Part shown: piece after piece, positions 1-8,348 of the stretch
How the letters are laid out: each line of letters begins with the position of its first letter
How positions within the stretch are numbered: the first letter of the stretch is position 1
Origin: Gracilibacillus lacisalsi DSM 19029
GTDB lineage: Bacteria; Bacillota; Bacilli; Bacillales; Amphibacillaceae
DNA length: 64,000 nt
NCBI RefSeq assembly: GCF_000377765.1
Contig: NZ_KB898665.1
Location: 296,563-360,562, forward strand
Reading direction: 5' to 3'
Translations under genes and position numbers: made by a program
Notes under the pieces: generated by a model
Seen by the model: only the letters and a program-made list of their open reading frames with translations
What the model was told of the DNA's origin: nothing
Database searches by the model: none

Positions 1-449
1 TTTCAGAAATCGAACAGATTGTCGGGATCAATCTACTAGGAGCTCTATATGGTGTACGATATGTAGCTGAGATCATGCTTAAAAATGGTGGAGGTTCGAT
101 TGTTAACACTTCTTCAAGTGCAGGTGTGACTGGTCAAGATTCTGTTGTTACCTATTCTGCAACGAAGCACGGTATTGTCGGTCTAACCAAAAGTATGGTT
201 GCCGAATATGCAAAAGATGGATTACGCGTAAACGCAATTGCTCCAGGTCCAACAGAAACACCGATGGTCAAAGAATTTTATGAAGCAAACCCTAAAATGA
301 AAGAAAATGCAACGGGCGGTATTCCTCAAAAGCGTCTTGGTACACCTGAGGAAGTAGCGGAACTAGTTACGTTCTTACTAACGTCCAAAGCACAGTATAT
401 TAATGGTGAAGTAATTCGCATTGATGGCGGATTTACCAATACAAAGTAA
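1..449 (+). CDS. SDR-family NAD(P)-dependent oxidoreductase, 3' part
   Basis: The reading frame is open from base 3, so the true start lies outside the window and the first methionine at 75 is internal. The visible part holds the active-site half of a classical short-chain dehydrogenase: the NxxG-like segment before it, the catalytic Ser stretch (NTSSSAG), the YSATK catalytic Tyr/Lys, the NAIAPGPTETPM loop after strand six, and the C-terminal IDGGFT end typical of 3-oxoacyl-ACP reductase-like SDRs. The cofactor-binding TGxxxGxG motif is missing only because of the window edge. Substrate cannot be told from this fragment. A weak hairpin follows at 464-491. Confidence 0.9.
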   Translation, partial: SEIEQIVGINLLGALYGVRYVAEIMLKNGGGSIVNTSSSAGVTGQDSVVTYSATKHGIVGLTKSMVAEYAKDGLRVNAIAPGPTETPMVKEFYEANPKMKENATGGIPQKRLGTPEEVAELVTFLLTSKAQYINGEVIRIDGGFTNTK

Positions 450-463
450 ATTGAGATGATGAT

Positions 464-491
464 AGGGTGTTAGCGTCTGTTAACCCTACTT
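464..491 (+). terminator. weak hairpin terminator after the SDR gene
   Basis: AGGGT and ACCCT arms with a GTTA/TAAC extension form a short stem, followed by CTTTATT. The T-run is poor, so this is a tentative terminator. Confidence 0.35.
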
Positions 492-553
492 TATTCGCCA
501 TTGAGATCTTATAGACGTTAGCACCATGATAATATATTTAAAAGGAGTACTAC

Positions 554-1381
554 ATGAATCAGATAGAAGCTTTTATAACATCGATACCTTATATTAAATC
601 AATCATGCGAGAAGAAGTCATGATCACCGTTTTTGATCATGAGAAATATTTGTACTACTCACCTAGCTCAGAATTGGATTTCGGACACAAGCCAGGCGAC
701 CCATTACCAGAAGGTTACTTAAATTATGCAATGGTCAACAAAGAAGGTACCACGGTTGTACCTGTCCCTGCAGAAGAATTCGGAACACCTTTTGATAGCA
801 TTTCCATTCCGGTCAAAAATAATGATGGTGACATGATAGGTGCAATTAATGCCGCCGTGAGTACCAAAAAGAAAGAGGTTTTACATAGTATTATTGAATC
901 CGTCGAAAAAATTGCCGATTCTTTAACAGAAAGAGTAAATGACATTGCTCACAACGCAGAAAGTTTAACGGATAAAACAGCAACTATGCAAGAGCAAACG
1001 AGCAATACAGTAGAATATTCTAGCAACATTAAAGATATTGCTGGCACTATAAACAATATTAGTGAACAAACAAACTTACTTGGACTAAATGCATCCATTG
1101 AGGCAGCTCGGGTCGGCAATGCTGGGGCAGGATTTGGTGTAGTAGCGGAAGAAATTCGAAAACTTTCGAATAATTCTAAGTCTGCTACTGGGCAAATTGA
1201 AGAAACACTACAGAATATCACCAATTCCTTAACCGAATTGCAAAGCGATTACCAAGAAATTTCTAATACATCTCAAAAAGAAGCAGAACTTGTCCATGAA
1301 TTTATTAATCAAGTAAACGAATTAAAAGCAACCTCTGATAAATTGAAAGATTACATGAAAGACAGTTTGATTCACTCGTAA
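554..1381 (+). CDS. soluble methyl-accepting chemotaxis-type sensory transducer (YfmS-like)
   Basis: The 275-residue protein has no transmembrane segment. Residues 1 to about 105 form a small globular sensing region of the kind seen in soluble chemoreceptors such as YfmS of Bacillus subtilis. Residues from about 115 to the end are a helical signalling coiled coil with the conserved hairpin tip near residues 167-200 ([17 protein letters not shown] then [12 protein letters not shown]), which contacts CheA/CheW. The signalling arms are much shorter than in membrane receptors, again as in YfmS. A GGAG ribosome site precedes the ATG. The ligand is unknown; a cytoplasmic metabolic or redox signal is an inference. 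Confidence 0.85.
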   Translation: MNQIEAFITSIPYIKSIMREEVMITVFDHEKYLYYSPSSELDFGHKPGDPLPEGYLNYAMVNKEGTTVVPVPAEEFGTPFDSISIPVKNNDGDMIGAINAAVSTKKKEVLHSIIESVEKIADSLTERVNDIAHNAESLTDKTATMQEQTSNTVEYSSNIKDIAGTINNISEQTNLLGLNASIEAARVGNAGAGFGVVAEEIRKLSNNSKSATGQIEETLQNITNSLTELQSDYQEISNTSQKEAELVHEFINQVNELKATSDKLKDYMKDSLIHS

Positions 1382-1517
1382 GAATCTCATACAAGATAAA
1401 GCTGAGACAAAATGAATATTTCCCAGAAATAAGATACATGATTCAGTTTAGAAAATATACTTTTTCACAGTACGTTCTTATGCATAATCAGTATGTCTGC
1501 ATCTGAAATGTTCAAAT

Positions 1518-1596
1518 GTTATCGATGACCAAGATGATGATGGTAATGGAACATTGTATTGGTATCAACAAGGAAGAATTGTAAGCAATATGAGAG
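1518..1596 (+). pseudogene. relic of the 3' end of a GH1 6-phospho-beta-glucosidase
   Basis: In frame from 1518 the translation reads VIDDQDDDGNGTL then YWYQQGRIVSNM. This matches the C-terminus of the two intact GH1 enzymes in this window ([11 protein letters not shown], eight further residues, then [11 protein letters not shown]) with the intervening eight residues deleted. No start or upstream domain remains. It is directly followed by an intact-looking terminator, as the end of a former gene would be. Detected by eye only; the fragment is short. Confidence 0.5.
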
Positions 1597-1628
1597 TGCG
1601 TTACCTTTTGAGGTAACGTACTTTTTTG
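1597..1628 (+). terminator. intrinsic terminator behind the GH1 relic
   Basis: CGTTACC (1599-1605) pairs perfectly with GGTAACG (1612-1618), the stem can be extended on both sides, and it is followed by TACTTTTTTG. Confidence 0.75.
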
Positions 1629-1659
1629 TCACTGAACCGCAGCAATATATAATTTTTCC

Positions 1660-1742
1660 ATTTATCGGCCATTTTTAGCTAGTTATTGGTCACTTTTAGC
1701 TATTTATCAGTCACTTTCATACATTTATCGGTCACTTAGCGA
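1660..1742. repeat. four tandem copies of a 21-bp intergenic repeat
   Basis: Units begin at 1660, 1681, 1702 and 1723 with a period of exactly 21 bp; the approximate unit is ATTTATCGGTCACTTTTAGCT, with a few substitutions per copy. No open reading frame runs through it. The rest of the 1382-1928 spacer shows only the GH1 relic, its terminator and the cstA leader. Confidence 0.8.
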
Positions 1743-1928
1743 AAATGCCTATGTTGCAACACTTGAGACAGCCCTTGCATAATTTAATTAAAAAGTATCA
1801 CGAATCTACTACCTTTATTTGGTCTAAATCTATCATTTTTTGGAAAGTGATTGTGCTTTTCCAATGAGTAATATATAATTCGTTTTGTCAGCGTTTACAA
1901 AAGAACATTTGCATAGGGGGAGAGAAAG

Positions 1929-3368
1929 ATGATAACGTTTTTCATTTCCATTGGATTGTTAATTGTTGCCTATTTTACATACGGTAAATTTGTTGAAAAG
2001 ACCTTCGGAGTAGAACATTCACGTAAAACACCTGCTATTGCAAACCAAGATGGTGTTGATTTTGTTCCGATGAAAAAACAAAAGAATGCGATGATTCAAT
2101 TACTTAATATTGCTGGAACAGGTCCGATATATGGTCCAATTATGGGTGCCCTTTTTGGTCCAGTAGCATTTATTTGGATTGTACTTGGTTCGATTTTTGC
2201 TGGGGCCGTTCATGATTATTTGACTGGCATGATATCGATTCGCAACAAAGGGGCGCATATTCCTGAACTTGCCGGAAAGTTTTTAGGGAAAATCCCTCGG
2301 CATTTGGTCAATGCCTTTGCATTGTTGCTCCTTCTTCTAGTCGGAACGGTATTTGCTACCACATCTGGATCACTACTTCATATTTTACTAAATGGTCATG
2401 TAGCATTATGGATTATTTTAGGTGTTATCTTTCTCTATTTCGTGTTATCAACGATGCTACCTATCGATAAGATTATTGGTAACATTTATCCTGTCCTTGG
2501 TGCTATCTTGTTAATCGGGACAGTTGGTGTTGGTATTGCGATGTTTACGTCAGGAAATGGTTCAGCTATTCCGGAATTGTCATTTAAAAACATGCATCCA
2601 GAAAATCTAGCCATATTCCCAATGCTATTTTTAACGATTACGTGTGGTGCCTTGTCAGGATTTCATGCGACACAGTCTCCACTTATTTCCCGTACCGTGC
2701 AAAAAGAATCACAAGGTCGTTATATTTTCTATGGAATGATGGTTGCTGAAGGGATTATCGCGATGATTTGGGCAGCGGCGTCCATGAGTCTGTTCCACGG
2801 GCAAGAATTAAATGACCTGATTAATGCCGGTACCGCCTCTGCTGTCGTAAATGAAGCATCGACAACTCTACTTGGCGCAATTGGAGGGACTATTGCCGTG
2901 TTAGGTGTTATTGTACTTCCGATCACGTCTGGTGACACCGCTTTCCGTGCTGCAAGATCCGTTATTGCGGATTATATGAAGTTAAATCAAAAGAAAGTAA
3001 TAAATCGTTTAGTGATTGCAGTACCTTTATTTGCCGTGTCTATCATTTTGACGCAAATTGACTTTAACATTTTATGGCGGTATTTCTCATGGGCAAACCA
3101 GTCTACTGCTGCACTTGCCTTATGGATTGCTACCATGTACCTGCTTTTGAAAGGTAAAAACTATTGGATTTCACTCATTCCTGCACTGTTCATTACCGAC
3201 ATGGTGTTAGTCTATATTCTAAATGCATCGATCGGCTTTAATCTGCCCCTTCCAATAGCTCATATCGGTGGCATCATCCTAACCACGATTTTTGCAGCTT
3301 GGTTCTTCAGGAAGGCAAACCTAAATAAAGCAGAACGAATTGAAGCAGACTTACAAAGCGTTGCTTAA
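1929..3368 (+). CDS. cstA: carbon starvation protein CstA-family transporter
   Basis: A 479-residue, strongly hydrophobic protein with about a dozen membrane segments. It carries CstA family signatures: FVPMKKQKNAMIQLLNIAGTGP near residue 47, GPIMGALFGP, the AGAVHDYLTGM segment, and FHATQSPLISRT near residue 243. Characterised members import peptides or pyruvate during carbon limitation. It is on the short side, since many CstA proteins have longer C-termini. The start follows a GGGGGAGAG ribosome site. It is monocistronic: a strong bidirectional terminator separates it from the opposing alpha-glucosidase gene. The substrate here is not determined. Confidence 0.85.
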   Translation: MITFFISIGLLIVAYFTYGKFVEKTFGVEHSRKTPAIANQDGVDFVPMKKQKNAMIQLLNIAGTGPIYGPIMGALFGPVAFIWIVLGSIFAGAVHDYLTGMISIRNKGAHIPELAGKFLGKIPRHLVNAFALLLLLLVGTVFATTSGSLLHILLNGHVALWIILGVIFLYFVLSTMLPIDKIIGNIYPVLGAILLIGTVGVGIAMFTSGNGSAIPELSFKNMHPENLAIFPMLFLTITCGALSGFHATQSPLISRTVQKESQGRYIFYGMMVAEGIIAMIWAAASMSLFHGQELNDLINAGTASAVVNEASTTLLGAIGGTIAVLGVIVLPITSGDTAFRAARSVIADYMKLNQKKVINRLVIAVPLFAVSIILTQIDFNILWRYFSWANQSTAALALWIATMYLLLKGKNYWISLIPALFITDMVLVYILNASIGFNLPLPIAHIGGIILTTIFAAWFFRKANLNKAERIEADLQSVA

Positions 3369-3420
3369 TCAATTAGAAATTTACTCCCTAATTCTCTATG
3401 TAAAGGAAGTACAGGGATAT

Positions 3421-3473
3421 AAAAAAGCTGTGTAAGAGAGAGTCAATACGACTCTCTTCCTACACAGCTTAAC
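3421..3473. terminator. bidirectional terminator between cstA and malL
   Basis: A near-perfect stem of about 20 bp has arms 3425-3444 and 3450-3470 with a short AATAC loop. It is flanked by A6 on the left and a T-rich run after the right arm, so it can stop transcription from both convergent genes. Confidence 0.9.
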
Positions 3474-3512
3474 CTCATCTACTCTGTTCAAAACCCTGCT
3501 ATTACAAGTCTG

Positions 3513-5195
3513 TTATTTTCCTTTATAGACTCTTGCTTCATATGGTTTTAATGTAAAGGAAGTAAAAGTGTCTGCTTCAGACGCATCATAATTACCAATT
3601 AATTTTTCTTCAGCTTCAAAGGAAACATCCTCTGGTAACTCAAATTTCACGTTCTTATCACTAAAGTTAGTTACGACTAATAATTTTTCATTTTCATAGT
3701 TGCGAAGATATGCATAAATCTTATCATGATCCGGCAAAATCAATTGATAATCTCCATAGACAATAATCGGATGAGTCTTTCTAAGCTGAATCAACTGACG
3801 ATAATAGTGATAGATAGAGTCCTCATCGTGAACAGCTTGCTCTGCATTTACAGTTGTATAATTACTATTTAGCTTAATCCATGGCTCACCATCAGTAAAT
3901 CCTCCATGCTTAGAATTATTCCATTGAAAAGGTGTTCTTGCATTATCCCTTCCTTTGACATAGATAGATTCCATTACTTTGTCAGGATCCTCATCACCTT
4001 CTATGACTTTTTCTTTGTACATGTTTAATATTTCAATATCTTTATAATCGTCGATCGAATCGAAACGAACATTCGTCATGCCGATTTCTTCACCTTGATA
4101 AATATATGGCGTACCTTGCAGCATATGCAGGAATGTTCCTAACATTTTCGCTGACTCCACACGGAATTCTTTATCATTTCCAAAACGTGAGACAATTCGT
4201 GGTTGGTCATGATTGTTTAGGTATAGACTATTCCAACCCACTCCTTGTAGTCCAGTTTGCCACTTTGTAATATTATCCTTTAAATCGGTTAATTTTAATG
4301 GTTTAAGATCCCATTTGCCATTAGGACCAGAGTCTAAATCCATATGTTCAAACTGAAATACCATTTGTAATTCTTTACGCTCAGGGTCGGTGTATTTTTT
4401 TGCTTCCTCTACATCTACACCAGGCATTTCCCCTACTGTCATTACATCATAATTCGAAAGAACCTCGTGATTCATCTCGTGTAAGAATTCATGAATACGT
4501 GGCCCGTTCATGTAGTATTCGCCACCACCAACGTATTTTTTTTCTTCAGGATTTGCTGCATCAGGAAGCTCAGGTACTTTCGAGATGAAGTTGATTACAT
4601 CCATACGGAAACCATCAATCCCTTTATCTAACCACCACTTCATCATGTCATATATTTCCTGACGAAGTTTTGGATTTTCCCAGTTTAAATCAGGCTGTTT
4701 CTTACTAAAAAGGTGCAAGTAATACTCATCCGTCGCCTCATCATAATTCCAGGCAGACCCACTGAAAGCAGATTCCCAGTTATTCGGTTCTTTCCCATCT
4801 TTACCAGGGCGCCAAATATAGTAATCACGATATGGGTTATCTTTCGATTTCTTTGATTCTTGGAACCATCGATGTTCATCTGATGAATGATTAACCACAA
4901 GGTCCATGATTAATTTCATTTCACGTTTGTGCATTTCATCTAATAAGTTTTCCCAGTCTTGCATTGTTCCAAATTCATCCATAATTGCTTGATAATCGGA
5001 AATATCATAGCCATTGTCATCATTTGGTGACTTGTAAACTGGAGATAACCAGATAACATCCACACCAAGATTTTTTAAGTAATCTAACTTTTCGATAATG
5101 CCTTGAATATCGCCAACTCCGTCTCCATTACTGTCATTGAAACTTCGCGGATAAATTTGATAGACCACACTTTCTTTCCACCATGCTTTTTTCAT
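3513..5195 (-). CDS. malL: oligo-1,6-glucosidase (GH13_31 alpha-glucosidase)
   Basis: A 560-residue cytoplasmic GH13 enzyme, the same length as characterised Bacillus oligo-1,6-glucosidases. It contains DLVVNHSSDEHRWF (region I), GFRMDV with nucleophile Asp199, acid/base Glu256 in TVGEMPG, and Asp330 in NNHDQPR. Val200 directly after the nucleophile is the residue known to mark alpha-1,6 preference; Thr there marks alpha-1,4. Isomalto-oligosaccharides, panose or sucrose-like alpha-glucosides are therefore the likely substrates. It is the last gene of the ABC cluster, 85 bp after the second permease, and ends at a shared bidirectional terminator. Probably controlled by the LacI repressor at 8349. 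Confidence 0.93.
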   Translation of the reverse strand: MKKAWWKESVVYQIYPRSFNDSNGDGVGDIQGIIEKLDYLKNLGVDVIWLSPVYKSPNDDNGYDISDYQAIMDEFGTMQDWENLLDEMHKREMKLIMDLVVNHSSDEHRWFQESKKSKDNPYRDYYIWRPGKDGKEPNNWESAFSGSAWNYDEATDEYYLHLFSKKQPDLNWENPKLRQEIYDMMKWWLDKGIDGFRMDVINFISKVPELPDAANPEEKKYVGGGEYYMNGPRIHEFLHEMNHEVLSNYDVMTVGEMPGVDVEEAKKYTDPERKELQMVFQFEHMDLDSGPNGKWDLKPLKLTDLKDNITKWQTGLQGVGWNSLYLNNHDQPRIVSRFGNDKEFRVESAKMLGTFLHMLQGTPYIYQGEEIGMTNVRFDSIDDYKDIEILNMYKEKVIEGDEDPDKVMESIYVKGRDNARTPFQWNNSKHGGFTDGEPWIKLNSNYTTVNAEQAVHDEDSIYHYYRQLIQLRKTHPIIVYGDYQLILPDHDKIYAYLRNYENEKLLVVTNFSDKNVKFELPEDVSFEAEEKLIGNYDASEADTFTSFTLKPYEARVYKGK

Positions 5196-5280
5196 ACAGA
5201 TTCCCCCTATTTGGCAGCATTCGTCTATATTGTCTTGCTACCGTACTTTAATAATTCTATTTTTCTCTATTAACTATCTA

Positions 5281-6099
5281 TTATTTCAGTGATCCTCTCA
5301 TCACACCGCCAATAATCCATTTTTGTGCAAAGATATAGATAATAATCATTGGCAACATCGCCATTAAATAAGATGCAAAGGCTAAGTTATAATCCGTACT
5401 AAACTGTCCTTGAAATGCATATTGCACTAACGGTAATGTATATTGGCTTGAATCACTTAAAATAACGAGTGGTAACATGAAGTCATTCCAAGCAAACAAT
5501 GCGGTTAAGATTGCAACTGTTGCGTGCATTGGCTTCATAATCGGGAAAATAATCTTCCAGAATAACTGCCAGGTAGTTGCCCCATCAATAATGGCTGCTT
5601 CCTCTAATTGCACGGGAATTGATTTTAGAAAACCAACATACACGAATACATTAAAGGCTAATTGCATGACAACATTTAAAAAGGCAAGTCCGATTAAGTT
5701 ATCCATCCCCCACATACTTGTTTGTTTTACAATTGGTAACATGATAATGGGAAATGGGATAAACATAGCGCTAATAAAATAGAAATATAGAAACTTATAA
5801 AACTTTTTATGCATATTTCTAGCAATGGCATATGCCACAAGCGAATGTGTTAGCAACACCAACACTACTGTGATCACGGTTACGAAAACACTGTTACCTA
5901 ATGCTCTAAAGAAATTGGTCATCTCAATAGCGGTAATAAAGTTTGAAATCGACCAAGATTCTGGTAACGCTAATAAGTTCCGTGACATTTCTTGAGGTGT
6001 TTTAAACGCGATTGTTATCGTTAAATACAATGGAAAGAAAATAAATAGTGAACCAAGAATTAATAACGCTGTTACTTTCCAATTCTTTTTCCCTGTCAT
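5281..6099 (-). CDS. carbohydrate ABC transporter permease, MalG/CUT1 type
   Basis: A 272-residue inner-membrane protein with six predicted helices. The EAA loop reads EEAAIIDGATTWQLFWKIIFPI near residues 167-188, which docks the ATPase. The C-terminus (GGVMRGSLK) is typical of the second CUT1 permease. Its start lies one base after the stop of the upstream permease, so the two are translationally coupled. It forms the channel with the 6101 gene and receives sugar from the binding protein at 7022. No ATPase gene is present in the cluster. Confidence 0.92.
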   Translation of the reverse strand: MTGKKNWKVTALLILGSLFIFFPLYLTITIAFKTPQEMSRNLLALPESWSISNFITAIEMTNFFRALGNSVFVTVITVVLVLLTHSLVAYAIARNMHKKFYKFLYFYFISAMFIPFPIIMLPIVKQTSMWGMDNLIGLAFLNVVMQLAFNVFVYVGFLKSIPVQLEEAAIIDGATTWQLFWKIIFPIMKPMHATVAILTALFAWNDFMLPLVILSDSSQYTLPLVQYAFQGQFSTDYNLAFASYLMAMLPMIIIYIFAQKWIIGGVMRGSLK

Positions 6100-6100
6100 G

Positions 6101-6961
6101 TTACTTCACCTCTCTTCGTTCAAGAACACGTAATTGGATAAGAGAAATTACGACAATTACAATAAAGTAAACAACTGCATTGGCTGATTGGTAGGCGAAT
6201 TCTCCACCCTCGAAACCACCGCGATAGATTAGTAACGAGATAGATTCAGTCGCTTGACCTGGCCCACCACCAGTTAAAGCAACAATTTGATCAAATGCCA
6301 TTAAAAAGTTTTTCATGGCAACAACCATATTAATAGTGAAAAACGGTGCAATAAGCGGGAACGTTATTTTCCAAAACTTCTTCCACGATCCAGCCCCATC
6401 AATATCTGCTGCTTCGTATAACTCATTTTCAATCGTAGATAGTCCTGCTAAGTAAAGCAGTGTGTTAAATGCCGCAGACTGCCATACCGCAAGAATTACA
6501 ACGCCTATCCATGCTAAGTCCGGATTCCCTAATATATTCGATGATAGCATTTCAATCCCTAGTGCTTTACCCATGTCAGGTAATAAATGTGTAAACATAA
6601 ACTTGAAAATATAACCGACAATTAAAACACTTAGAATAAAGGGTAAGAAATAGGTCGCGCGTAATGTTTTTCGAAACTTAATATTTGCATTAAGTCCCAT
6701 GGCAATCAGTAAACTAACAATATTTACAAGAATTGTTGCGGTTATAGCAAACTGAAAAGTAAAACCATATGCACTTAAAGCACGACCATCCTGAAACACA
6801 TTGAAATAGTTTTTTAATCCTACGAAATCCCAATTACCATATCCTTTATAGTCAGTAAAACTATAAAATATCCCTTGTAGTGCTGGATATGTGTGAAAGG
6901 TGAAAAAGATGACAAATGCAGGAATAACCATTATTAGATAGGTATAATTTTTTTTCACCAT
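6101..6961 (-). CDS. carbohydrate ABC transporter permease, MalF/CUT1 type
   Basis: A 286-residue membrane protein with six helices. The coupling EAA loop (YEAADIDGAGSWKKFWKITFPL) lies near residues 182-203, followed by GGGPGQATESI, the usual signature of the first CUT1 permease. It lacks the long periplasmic loop of enteric MalF, as normal in Gram-positives. It is preceded by an AAGGAGAG ribosome site and by an intra-operon hairpin that separates it from the binding protein gene. It pairs with the next gene to form the translocation pore. Confidence 0.92.
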   Translation of the reverse strand: MVKKNYTYLIMVIPAFVIFFTFHTYPALQGIFYSFTDYKGYGNWDFVGLKNYFNVFQDGRALSAYGFTFQFAITATILVNIVSLLIAMGLNANIKFRKTLRATYFLPFILSVLIVGYIFKFMFTHLLPDMGKALGIEMLSSNILGNPDLAWIGVVILAVWQSAAFNTLLYLAGLSTIENELYEAADIDGAGSWKKFWKITFPLIAPFFTINMVVAMKNFLMAFDQIVALTGGGPGQATESISLLIYRGGFEGGEFAYQSANAVVYFIVIVVISLIQLRVLERREVK

Positions 6962-6991
6962 GAAATGATCTCTCCTTTTAAAAATAAGGTA

Positions 6992-7014
6992 GGGGCTTTT
7001 TTAGAAAAGGCCCC
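6992..7014 (-). promoter_or_regulatory. intra-operon stem-loop between binding-protein and permease genes
   Basis: GGGG plus CTTTT on one arm pairs with AAAAG plus CCCC on the other, with a single bulge. No T-run follows on the minus strand, so it fits a stabiliser or partial terminator. Such structures commonly give binding proteins an excess over the membrane subunits. Confidence 0.55.
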
Positions 7015-7021
7015 CAAACCT

Positions 7022-8257
7022 TTAGCGATTTATTACTTTATCCCACTCAGCATCTAAAGTTTCTAGTGCTGCTTCCTTATCCTTTTTAATAAGAAAGTCT
7101 TGTACCAGGTTTTCCGCTCCCATGCCAGCTGGATAGTAATGATCAGGAAAGCTAGTTAAACGGTCTTCTTCAAAATTCACTTTAATTCCATCAAACACTG
7201 GATCTTCTTGGAATACTCCCTGAATGGCTGAGAATGCTTTTTGTTCTTCAATATAGCGCTGTGCTGTTTCTTGACTAGCCATAAACTCAATAAACTGCAA
7301 TGCTTCTTCTTTATGATCTGTATCCTCATTAACAGTTAACACTACATCGACACCAGACACTAAGTCGTTTTCTTCTGCTTCATTATTGGAAGGTAGTGCA
7401 AATGTTCCTAACTCCACATCAGGATTTGCTTTTACAATCTCAGGAATTGCCCAGTTCCCTTGAATATAAAAGACCCCTTCACCATTAGCGAATGCCGTGT
7501 TACCGTCACTATAGCCAATTCCAAAGTTATCCGCATGTCCATAATCTAGTAACTCTAACATTCTATCAGCAACAACATTATATTCTTCTACCATTGTTAC
7601 TTGTCCTGCATTTTTTCGCTCTGCAAAGTCGTCAGCAACTAGGTTACCTGCAACACCATTCCATATTGGCATCGCTGTCCATGCTTCTTGTAGTGTAAAG
7701 TAAATTGGCGTTTCACCAGCTTCTTTTGCTGTCTCTAATGCTGCAATAAACTCATCCCAAGTTTTTGGAATATCTATCCCTAATTCTTCTGCTTTTTCTT
7801 TGTTATAGATAACCGTATTGGCGTTTGTTGCATAAGGGATTCCATATGCTCCTTCTTCCTCAGATCCTACTAACTGGCCAAGCATATCTACATAAGAAGA
7901 TTGCACTTCTCCAAGAACCTCTGAATCAGTAAAGTCATGGAATACACCAGCACGAGCTAATTCACCATAAGTGGCATTTCCGCCTAAAGACATAATATCT
8001 GGCAAATCATTCTTCGTTAATCTCGTTTTTATGACGGTTTCCGCTTCTGGCGGTGCTTCTAACTCGATATTGATATTTGGATTCTGTTCCTCAAATTCTT
8101 CAATTAACCCGTTATAAGTATCAATACTTTCAGATTTATTGGAAAAAAGCTCTAATGTTACTTCTCCATCTCCACTTCCTCCATCAGAGCCACAACCAGT
8201 TAATAATAAAAACGTACCTAATCCAAGTGCAACTAATCCTTTTGTTATTTTTCTCAT
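7022..8257 (-). CDS. extracellular sugar-binding lipoprotein of the alpha-glucoside ABC importer
   Basis: A 411-residue lipoprotein. A basic N-terminus and hydrophobic stretch end in LLTGC, with Cys22 the likely lipidation site and an acidic Gly/Ser linker after it. The rest is a family 1 solute-binding protein fold: NINIELEAPPEAETVIKTRL, PYATNANTVIYNKEKAEELG and GEGVFYIQGNWAIPEI are typical cluster motifs. It captures oligosaccharide outside the membrane and passes it to the two permeases downstream. It is the first gene after the double LacI operator and has a TGGAGGG ribosome site. The alpha-glucosidase at the end of the operon points to alpha-glucosides as ligand. Confidence 0.92.
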   Translation of the reverse strand: MRKITKGLVALGLGTFLLLTGCGSDGGSGDGEVTLELFSNKSESIDTYNGLIEEFEEQNPNINIELEAPPEAETVIKTRLTKNDLPDIMSLGGNATYGELARAGVFHDFTDSEVLGEVQSSYVDMLGQLVGSEEEGAYGIPYATNANTVIYNKEKAEELGIDIPKTWDEFIAALETAKEAGETPIYFTLQEAWTAMPIWNGVAGNLVADDFAERKNAGQVTMVEEYNVVADRMLELLDYGHADNFGIGYSDGNTAFANGEGVFYIQGNWAIPEIVKANPDVELGTFALPSNNEAEENDLVSGVDVVLTVNEDTDHKEEALQFIEFMASQETAQRYIEEQKAFSAIQGVFQEDPVFDGIKVNFEEDRLTSFPDHYYPAGMGAENLVQDFLIKKDKEAALETLDAEWDKVINR

Positions 8258-8284
8258 TCTTAACCCTCCATATATTATGATCTT

Positions 8285-8325
8285 TAACGTAAACGTTTAC
8301 GTTAAATGCGTGAGTAAACGTTTAC
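8285..8325. promoter_or_regulatory. tandem LacI-family operators before the sugar-binding protein gene
   Basis: A perfect 20-bp palindrome (TAACGTAAACGTTTACGTTA) lies at 8285-8304. A second copy of its 12-bp core, GTAAACGTTTAC, lies at 8314-8325, so the two centres are about 25 bp apart. The central CG and half-sites fit LacI/GalR proteins. Placement just upstream of the binding-protein start suggests repression of the sugar operon by the adjacent regulator. Confidence 0.88.
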
Positions 8326-8348
8326 GTTATGTGTAAAGGAACACGTTA

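Noticed and set aside
724..1224. Minus-strand open frames opposite the chemoreceptor gene
   Set aside because: No ribosome sites or family motifs; they mirror a strongly coding plus frame.
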